64,000 bases of DNA, taken from contig CAWJJY010000005.1 in NCBI GenBank assembly GCA_963843385.1, positions 868,001-932,000 on the forward strand, read 5' to 3'. The notes below the pieces were generated by a model. That model searched no databases. It was not told the DNA's origin and was given only the letters and a program-made list of their open reading frames with translations. Positions 58,442-64,000 of the stretch are shown in pieces. Position 1 is the first letter of the stretch, and every line of letters starts with the position of its first letter. This DNA is from CAVOHU01 sp963843385. Lineage in GTDB: Bacteria; Acidobacteriota; Vicinamibacteria; Vicinamibacterales; JAKQTR01. The position numbers were made by a program, and so were the translations under genes.

Positions 58442-60470
58442 CGCCCCCGTCCAGGCGCGCCAGTTCAGCTTCGGCTGCGCGATACCCCCACGCCGTTCTG
58501 TAGTTCGATGCGACCGCCCTGGTGAAATACTCCCGGGCCCGGCTCGTCCGCCCGTTCAGCAGGTGCCAGATCCCGATGGTGTATCCGACACTCGCCTCGG
58601 ACAACGCGCCTTCGGCCGTCATCGTGGCTGCCACCTGGGCTTCTGTGCGCTCGCCCCTGAAGAGCAGCAGTCGGTCAAGGTACGTGCCCGGGTGTCCCTC
58701 CATCGACGCCGCGCTCACGCTGCCGAGCAGCCTTCGCGCATCTTCTTTCCGGCCGGCGCGCAGAAGACTCGGCAGAAGCCACGCCTGGCATTCCACGCGG
58801 AAGGCGTCATCTCCCGCGTTGGCGACACATCCGTCGTAGGCCTTCGCGGCGTTCGCGAAGTCGCCCCGCAGGTAGTACGCGAGGCCGAGGTGGTAATAGA
58901 CGCTCCGGTCTCGCGGGCTCAGCGCAACGGCCCGCACCAGGTCGCCGAGCCCGGATTCGGTCTGGCCCAGATTGAGGTAGTAGTGGCCGCGATCGCGCAG
59001 CACGTCTGCCTGGTCGGGCCGCAGGCTGAGTGACTCCGTGCACGCGACAATCGCCTCCTCGTGCCGCCGTAATGCCGCGAGGGACCGACACGTCAGCAGG
59101 CGTGCGTCGGCGTTGGTGGGATCGACCGCGATCGCACGCGTGAGCGCGGACAGCGCCTCCTGGTACTTCTTCAGCTGGTGTAGCGCGACAGCCTCGGCAA
59201 GTGCCGGGGCGGCCAACGATGCGGGCGCTTGGGCCTGCGGGGATGCGGCCCGCACCTGAGGATTGACGCCCTTGAGGGTCGCATACGCCCGCCCAGCCAT
59301 CGACTTCTGGTGTGCCGCGAGCTCGCCCGTGGAGGGGTTTCTGCCAACCAGGGTCTCGGTTTCCGCAATGATGCCGTGCTCAACGGCGAGCAGGCCCGGC
59401 AGCCATCCGGTACCGGCGGCATTGTCGAGCTGCGTCAGGTCGAGGTATTCGGCGCGCTCGCGGGACTTCAGGGGCCGAAGCACGTTCTTCAGCCGAAACG
59501 CCTCTGCCGACATGGGCGCGTCCTTGCCTCGCCATACCTCGTCAGGCGGCGATCCGGCGGCGACCCAGAGCGGCACGGCGATCGTGGTCACCGGTTCACC
59601 AAGCGCCACCCACATAGTGGACCGCGCGGGATCCTGTCCGGGCCGCACCCCCTGAATGACGACCACGGCGGCGGTGCTTGGCCGGTCGATTGTGTAGTTC
59701 GAGTGGATCCAGAACGGCGCGTCCGCGGGCAGTTGCTTCCACTCCTCGCGCGAGGGGTGGCGCAGCAAAGGGTGGCTGAGGTCGCGAGCGAGCACCCGGA
59801 AAATGGTCTCGGCGTCAAGGTGTCCGTCCGGCACCGTGCGGAGGATCTGGTTCTCGCGGTCGAATCGGAGGTAACCCGCGCCGTCGTTCTCCGCCCCGCT
59901 GCGCGAGAAGTTGGTGTTGGGCAGGCGCTGCCCGGGGAATGATGCGGCGTCGTAGCGCGTGTACCCGTGGTTGTGAGTCTCGATGATCGCGGCGCCGCCC
60001 TCTGCGTCGATGGCGAAGAAATTGGTGCGCACGCCGAGGCGTTTCCCCTGCCGGCGGGCGATCATCCGCTCGAGGTCGCTCACCGTCCGACAGGTACGGA
60101 GGGCCTCGGCCATCACGACGCCCTCCTGCTCCTGCAGCTCCCCGGCGGGCTGCGGCAGGTTGTACGACGCCGAGTTGGCAACGGCAAATCCGACGGCGTT
60201 GATCCCGGCCCACGCCGCACGGCCCGCCGTGTCGTCTGCGTCGACCAGCGCCAGGAAGGTGTACGGCTGTTCCGTTACCAGAATGACCTTGTTCGACAAC
60301 GTGCCGGTGTCCCGGTTCTTCCACAGGACGGGACCACCGGAGGGCGTGGCGGGCCCGGCCGCGACGAGCGTCGTGCATTCCTCCGTGCCAGACCCCGCCG
60401 ATCCGGGCAGCACGACCCCCGCGGCGAGGAGCGCGATGACAACGAGACGGATGGCTGTGTGGCGCGTCAC
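58413..60470 (-). CDS. C45-type Ntn hydrolase/acyltransferase fused to a TPR tail
   Basis: GTG 60470 follows AGGAGG and gives 685 residues with a signal peptide (RLVVIALLAAGVVLPGSAGS). The mature start EECTTLVAAGPATPSGGPVL fits the Cys-nucleophile Ntn hydrolases (C45/carcinine hydrolase/acyl-CoA:6-APA acyltransferase). WAGINAVGFAVANSASYN and FFAIDAEGGAAIIETHNHGY follow in order. Residues from about 440 are TPR repeats: AVALHQLKKYQEALSALTRA, SVYYHLGLAYYLRGDFANAA and GIWHLLNGRTSRAREYFTRA. The same TPR module is found behind the M28 peptidase at 48 kb. The substrate is unknown; an amide bond is likely. Confidence 0.75.
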   Translation of the reverse strand: MTRHTAIRLVVIALLAAGVVLPGSAGSGTEECTTLVAAGPATPSGGPVLWKNRDTGTLSNKVILVTEQPYTFLALVDADDTAGRAAWAGINAVGFAVANSASYNLPQPAGELQEQEGVVMAEALRTCRTVSDLERMIARRQGKRLGVRTNFFAIDAEGGAAIIETHNHGYTRYDAASFPGQRLPNTNFSRSGAENDGAGYLRFDRENQILRTVPDGHLDAETIFRVLARDLSHPLLRHPSREEWKQLPADAPFWIHSNYTIDRPSTAAVVVIQGVRPGQDPARSTMWVALGEPVTTIAVPLWVAAGSPPDEVWRGKDAPMSAEAFRLKNVLRPLKSRERAEYLDLTQLDNAAGTGWLPGLLAVEHGIIAETETLVGRNPSTGELAAHQKSMAGRAYATLKGVNPQVRAASPQAQAPASLAAPALAEAVALHQLKKYQEALSALTRAIAVDPTNADARLLTCRSLAALRRHEEAIVACTESLSLRPDQADVLRDRGHYYLNLGQTESGLGDLVRAVALSPRDRSVYYHLGLAYYLRGDFANAAKAYDGCVANAGDDAFRVECQAWLLPSLLRAGRKEDARRLLGSVSAASMEGHPGTYLDRLLLFRGERTEAQVAATMTAEGALSEASVGYTIGIWHLLNGRTSRAREYFTRAVASNYRTAWGYRAAEAELARLDGGVTPSWDPTT

Positions 60471-60516
60471 GATGCCTCCTGATGACACTGACGGATGTTG
60501 TGCAATGCGATGGTGA

Positions 60517-60543
60517 GTCACCTCAACGGAGCGCTGAGGTGAC
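60517..60543. terminator. Stem-loop GTCACCTCA / TGAGGTGAC
   Basis: A perfect 9-bp stem with a 9-nt loop lies between the TonB receptor stop (60667) and the C45 hydrolase start (60470), both on the minus strand. It may end the receptor transcript. The rest of 60471-60666 shows nothing. Confidence 0.5.
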
Positions 60544-60666
60544 GAAGGGCGCTCTGCGATTCTGCCGGACGCCTTGACCGTACGTCGCGCCATTGCAGGT
60601 CTGGGGGGCGAGGCGGGCACTCACTCCCACGGTGTAGCGAGTGCCCGGCAAGATCGCCTGTGGTCG

Positions 60667-63456
60667 CTAGAACGAGTAAGCGACGCCGAGTTTCGCGACA
60701 AACGGGGGCACGATGCTCGTAATCTTGTTGAAGTTCGCGCCGGACCGCGTCGTCACGCCCAGTTCGACGTTGGTATTGGTCACATTGAAGAGGTCCAGCT
60801 GGAAGGCTGCCGTGCCGGGTCCGATCTTCTGCCGCTTCTCGAGTCTCAGGTTGAGGATGTTCTGCGTGGGCAGGCGGCGCGCCGCCGCGTCTTCCATGAG
60901 CAGAATGACCTCCGAGAGCCGGACGAGGCCCGTGGTGAAACGCGCATCCCGGGCCCACACCCCGCCGCTCTGGCTCGTGAACATGGCGGCCGCCTGGATC
61001 TGCCACGGAAGTTCGTAGCTGCCCGACAGCTTGAAGCCCCATTCCCAGTACTTCGACTTCGGGCGGAAGCCGGCGGCGTTCGGATCCTGCGGGACACCGT
61101 TGCGCCACATGTCCGTACGGGTGGCCAGGAACGAGGTGACGAGCTGCCAGCGATTCGACAGCCGTTTCTGCGCCGCGACCTCGATGTTGTGATAGCCGTT
61201 CGTGTACCCGTCCGTGTTCAGGTCCTTGTTCTGTACGAACGCCGCCCCGGCGTAGGCTGCCGTGTAGTCGTAGTAGGTCACCGCCCCGCCGTCGTCGCCG
61301 GTGCCGAGGACACCGTCCGGTCCCGGGTCGGTGTTCGGAATGGCAATCGAGTAAGCCGAGTAGGGCCGCAGGACATTCACGTTCTGGTAGCGGTCGACTT
61401 CCTTCCGATAGATGTAGCTGACCCGGCTCGAGAAGTTGGATGCGATCTGCCGTTCGACCGACGCGGTGATCTCGTGCGTCTTCGGCTGCGTGAGGCCAGA
61501 GTTCGCCACGGACGACGATGCCCCGGTCGAGCTCACGAAGGTGCCGAACTCGCCGTCGTCGTAGTCCCGGTTGCCGTTGAGGTCATTCCACCGGTAGGTC
61601 GTCGTGTTGGCGGCGTTGCGATTGTAGGTGTCGCCGTAGGTCGCCTGGATGGCGAAGTTGTACCACCCATAGGTCGCCTTGAGCACTGTCCTGTTGTTCG
61701 TGTCGAGCGGCAGGGACAGCCCCACGCGCGGCGCCCAGTTGTTCCACGTGAGGACTTCGGTGTTCGGGAAGTCGCCTCCTGGATAGAAGCGCCCGACCGG
61801 CTTGGACTGCGGCGGCAGGAACAGGTGATACCGCTCCCAGCGCACGCCCAGATTGAGCGTGGCCCGGTCGCCGAAGCGCCACGCGTCGCGCAGGAATGCC
61901 GACTGCGTCGTCATCTTGTCGCGGGTGTAGTACGGATAGTTATAGACGACGACCTGGTACGGGGCGCCGCTCTGGAATCGGAGCTGGTAGTCGGCGCCGT
62001 CCGACCGCGCGTCGGCGTCGTAGGTGCGGGTCTCGTCGGTGACTTCCACGCCGAGCTTGAGGTCGTGGGTTCCGCCCAGACCGCGCGGGATGTACTGGGA
62101 CACGCTGGCGTTGTATTGCCAGCGGCTGCGACCGCCCACGTAGGGCGAGGTGTTGAACCGGCCCCAGTACCGCAGCGTCACCGTGTCGTAGGCCGAAGGC
62201 GCATCGGTGTAGTTCAGCGCGTCGGTCTTGTACTGCCAGCGCCCGACGAACGCGTTCACCAGGGTACGGTCGGATACCATCCACGTCCATTCGCCCTTGG
62301 CGGCCAGCGGCTTGAAGATCTGGTGCCACGTGGCTTCCTTGTAGCGGTACGAATCAGCGTTGCGCTCCGGGTAGTCCTTCGTCTGGTACTGCATGAAGCT
62401 GCTGAATCGGTGCTTCGGCGTGAGCTGCCCGGTGACCTTTCCGGTCGCGTTCCAGATGAGCACGTTGTACTCACCAGGCACCCCCGGGGACGTGAAGTAG
62501 CCAAGAACGCCCTGGCGAATCCGCTGGTTCCGGTAGGACCCGTAGAACCACAAACGCCGCGCCAACACCGGCCCGCCCAGGTCGACGTTGGCGTCGTGGT
62601 AGCTCTTCAAGGGATTGCCGTCGGTGACCCCGCGCGCGCGCAGCGCATCGGTCACGTTGTTTGCCTGCAGGCGCGGCGTCTCGAACGAGTACATCGCCGA
62701 TCCGTGCAACTGATCCCCGCCCGACTTGATGATGCCCAGGAATTGGGTCCCTGGCACGGCCATCTCGGCGTCGCTGCCCATCGCCTTGATCTGCACTTCC
62801 TGGAACGCGCCGTAATCGTAGTAGAACCCGGCGCCGCCCGCGTCCTCCCGCGTATCGACACCGTCAATCGATGGCTTGTTGCCGCCGGTCGACGTGCCGT
62901 AGTTCGAGTAGTTCTGCTGTGTGCCGGCGGCCGTCCCGCCCACATCCGCGCCTGTCACCCTGATGCCCGGCGCGAGGTTCATGACCTGCCACATGCTCCT
63001 CGATGTCGGCAGGCTCTCGAGCGCCTCCTTGCCCAGGTTCGTGCTGACGGCCGTCGTGCGGATGTCGACGACGGGCGAGTCCGCTGTCACCGTCAGCGAC
63101 TCGGTGAGCGACCCCACCTTCATGGACTCGTTTACCGTGGCCACGAATCCAGTGTCCAGCCGCACCTCGCGCTTGACGGTCGTGAATCCCTCGAGCTCGA
63201 AAGTGACGCGGTAATTGCCGGCAGGAAGCGCCACGAACCGATATCGCCCATCGTCGCCCGTCGTGGTGGTCCGGCTCCCGCTCTGCATGGCCGTGCTCGA
63301 GAGCGTCACGGTCACACCGGGCAGAACCCCGCCACCCTGGTCGACCAGCTTTCCCTCGACTCCCGAGCGGTCCGTGGTCTGCGCCTGCACGTCCCAGGGC
63401 GCCGAAACCATCACGGCCAGAAGGGCCGTCCAAACGACAAGAGTGCGCATGCGCAT
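60667..63456 (-). CDS. TonB-dependent receptor, Oar-like, with carboxypeptidase-regulatory N-domain
   Basis: This 929-aa protein has a signal peptide (TLVVWTALLAVMVSAPWDVQ), an N-terminal carboxypeptidase-regulatory/CNA-B domain (LVDQGGGVLPGVTVTLSST; GRYRFVALPAGNYRVTFELE), a plug domain (NKPSIDGVDTREDAGG; VQIKAMGSDAEMAVPGTQFL) and a long beta-barrel ending in the typical Phe (LGVAYSF). This is the Oar/SusC-like plan very common in Acidobacteriota for uptake of oligomers or peptides. The ligand is unknown. It is divergent from the HTH gene at 63732. Confidence 0.85.
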   Translation of the reverse strand: MRMRTLVVWTALLAVMVSAPWDVQAQTTDRSGVEGKLVDQGGGVLPGVTVTLSSTAMQSGSRTTTTGDDGRYRFVALPAGNYRVTFELEGFTTVKREVRLDTGFVATVNESMKVGSLTESLTVTADSPVVDIRTTAVSTNLGKEALESLPTSRSMWQVMNLAPGIRVTGADVGGTAAGTQQNYSNYGTSTGGNKPSIDGVDTREDAGGAGFYYDYGAFQEVQIKAMGSDAEMAVPGTQFLGIIKSGGDQLHGSAMYSFETPRLQANNVTDALRARGVTDGNPLKSYHDANVDLGGPVLARRLWFYGSYRNQRIRQGVLGYFTSPGVPGEYNVLIWNATGKVTGQLTPKHRFSSFMQYQTKDYPERNADSYRYKEATWHQIFKPLAAKGEWTWMVSDRTLVNAFVGRWQYKTDALNYTDAPSAYDTVTLRYWGRFNTSPYVGGRSRWQYNASVSQYIPRGLGGTHDLKLGVEVTDETRTYDADARSDGADYQLRFQSGAPYQVVVYNYPYYTRDKMTTQSAFLRDAWRFGDRATLNLGVRWERYHLFLPPQSKPVGRFYPGGDFPNTEVLTWNNWAPRVGLSLPLDTNNRTVLKATYGWYNFAIQATYGDTYNRNAANTTTYRWNDLNGNRDYDDGEFGTFVSSTGASSSVANSGLTQPKTHEITASVERQIASNFSSRVSYIYRKEVDRYQNVNVLRPYSAYSIAIPNTDPGPDGVLGTGDDGGAVTYYDYTAAYAGAAFVQNKDLNTDGYTNGYHNIEVAAQKRLSNRWQLVTSFLATRTDMWRNGVPQDPNAAGFRPKSKYWEWGFKLSGSYELPWQIQAAAMFTSQSGGVWARDARFTTGLVRLSEVILLMEDAAARRLPTQNILNLRLEKRQKIGPGTAAFQLDLFNVTNTNVELGVTTRSGANFNKITSIVPPFVAKLGVAYSF

Positions 63457-63731
63457 TGCTGTTCCTCCCCTAGCCAGGATCCTTCACCGCTCTGCCTGCT
63501 CCGTTTCCGTCCGCGCTGCCTGAGGCAACCACCGTGGTCTGCGACCGCGGCACTTTTCGTTCTCCCGGGAGTCCGTCGTGCAGTCGCGCCGCCCGGTGTC
63601 GTGCGTAACGTGCGCTTGTCTCGCGGTCAGGGCAAGCGACATCACACGGCAGAGAGCCGATGCCGTCTGATGTCGTCATCGTTGTGGCGTTCGCGAGGAA
63701 CGACGGTAGGGGGTAGAATGCGGGCAGTGCA

Positions 63732-64000
63732 ATGAAGTCCGAACCCGATCCCGTTGAACCAAGACAGGTTAGCCGGAGCGCTGACCCGCTGGACAGCCGC
63801 CTCGGCGACCGCCTGGACGGGTGGAAGGCCATCGCGTCCCATCTCGGTCACGACATCAGGACCGTGCAGCGCTGGGAACTCAACGAACATCTCCCCATTC
63901 ATCGACTCGAGCACAAACAGCGTGCCACCGCCTACGCGTTCACCGGAGAGTTGGAGGAATGGAGAGCGAAGCGAGTCGCCCACCCTGCCGACGCCGAGGC
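63732..64000 (+). CDS. HTH-domain regulator, N-terminal part, runs off window
   Basis: The first 89 residues are seen. After a polar start they read RLDGWKAIASHLGHDIRTVQ, RWELNEHLPIHRLEHKQRAT and AYAFTGELEEWRAKRV. This is the short MerR/excisionase-like HTH that precedes TPR, TolB or kinase domains in many Acidobacteriota proteins. The rest lies outside the window. A five-codon frame (63718-63735) ends over the ATG, and the purine-rich GGTAGGGGG fits it better than the main start, which may indicate coupling. The divergent TonB receptor start is 275 bp away. Confidence 0.65.
   Translation, partial: MKSEPDPVEPRQVSRSADPLDSRLGDRLDGWKAIASHLGHDIRTVQRWELNEHLPIHRLEHKQRATAYAFTGELEEWRAKRVAHPADAE

Noticed and set aside
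60574..63735. A 1053-codon open frame on the plus strand antisense to the TonB receptor
   Set aside because: It mirrors the receptor in an antisense frame, has no ribosome site, signal or family motif, and reflects GC-rich codon bias.
1..64000. Search by eye for tRNA, rRNA, CRISPR arrays, insertion sequences and phage genes
   Set aside because: No cloverleaf-plus-TTC loop, conserved rRNA segments, spaced direct repeats, transposase or integrase motifs were noticed; a tRNAscan/Infernal run would settle small RNAs.

Overview
The window is GC-rich, gene-dense bacterial DNA, most like an Acidobacteriota genome of the Vicinamibacteria type. This is inferred from gene content and not from a marker gene: there is an Oar-like TonB receptor, secreted hydrolases with TPR tails, an N-terminal 'WKAIASHL..RTVQRWE' helix-turn-helix protein, Crp/Fnr proteins ending in a FFMNKF.KLGFI helix, and many small stress membrane proteins. 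I see no rRNA, tRNA, CRISPR array, integrase or insertion sequence.

Region 1 (1-25.6 kb) is an envelope and stress block. It holds the start of a cyclic beta-glucan synthase, a SYLF protein, an acid phosphatase, a PLD-family protein with a coupled small protein, a secreted kinase-like protein, an MsbA-type ABC exporter, two outer-membrane barrel proteins, a class A penicillin-binding protein, glycine-zipper proteins, G6PDH with a histidine phosphatase, and a run of tiny membrane proteins (GlsB/YeaQ-like, lmo0937-like, DUF3309-like, BON, YtxH). Two paralogous Crp/Fnr regulators follow. Eleven copies of one 16-bp palindrome, TGTNCN-N4-NGNACA, sit in the intergenic regions of this block; by eye I found no other copy in the window. 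They look like the operators of a single Crp/Fnr regulon that includes one of the two regulators.

Region 2 (25.6-38 kb) is mixed. It contains a second glycine-zipper protein, a large S9 peptidase, DinB-like, NCS2 permease and FTR1 iron permease genes, a DUF5519-type protein, and two neighbouring genes (OmpA-like and a HEGGH metallopeptidase-like protein) each broken by one extra base. Decayed fragments of a spore-coat-U pilin, a Ser/Thr kinase and a sensor protein lie between them.

Region 3 (38.3-46.1 kb) is a compact operon: ACP, ketosynthase, a second ketosynthase lacking its catalytic histidines, ketoreductase, FAD-dependent halogenase-like enzyme, carotenoid-oxygenase-family enzyme and thioesterase. 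Several neighbours overlap by ATGA, and a convergent MaoC dehydratase closes the block. It reads as a type II FAS/PKS-like pathway whose product is then oxidised or cleaved. I do not recognise it as a described cluster.

Region 4 (46.3-64 kb) holds an M28 peptidase-TPR fusion (frameshifted), a DUF5694-like protein, a truncated methyltransferase, a DNA-repair pair (exonuclease/GIY-YIG protein plus SbcD-like phosphoesterase), a GlcD-like FAD oxidase, an NAD(P)H oxidoreductase with an unknown partner, two cupin genes, an Ntn-hydrolase-TPR fusion, a TonB-dependent receptor, and the start of a divergent HTH regulator. Several broken frames here and in region 2 are all explained by a single extra base, so base-call errors should be excluded before calling them pseudogenes.
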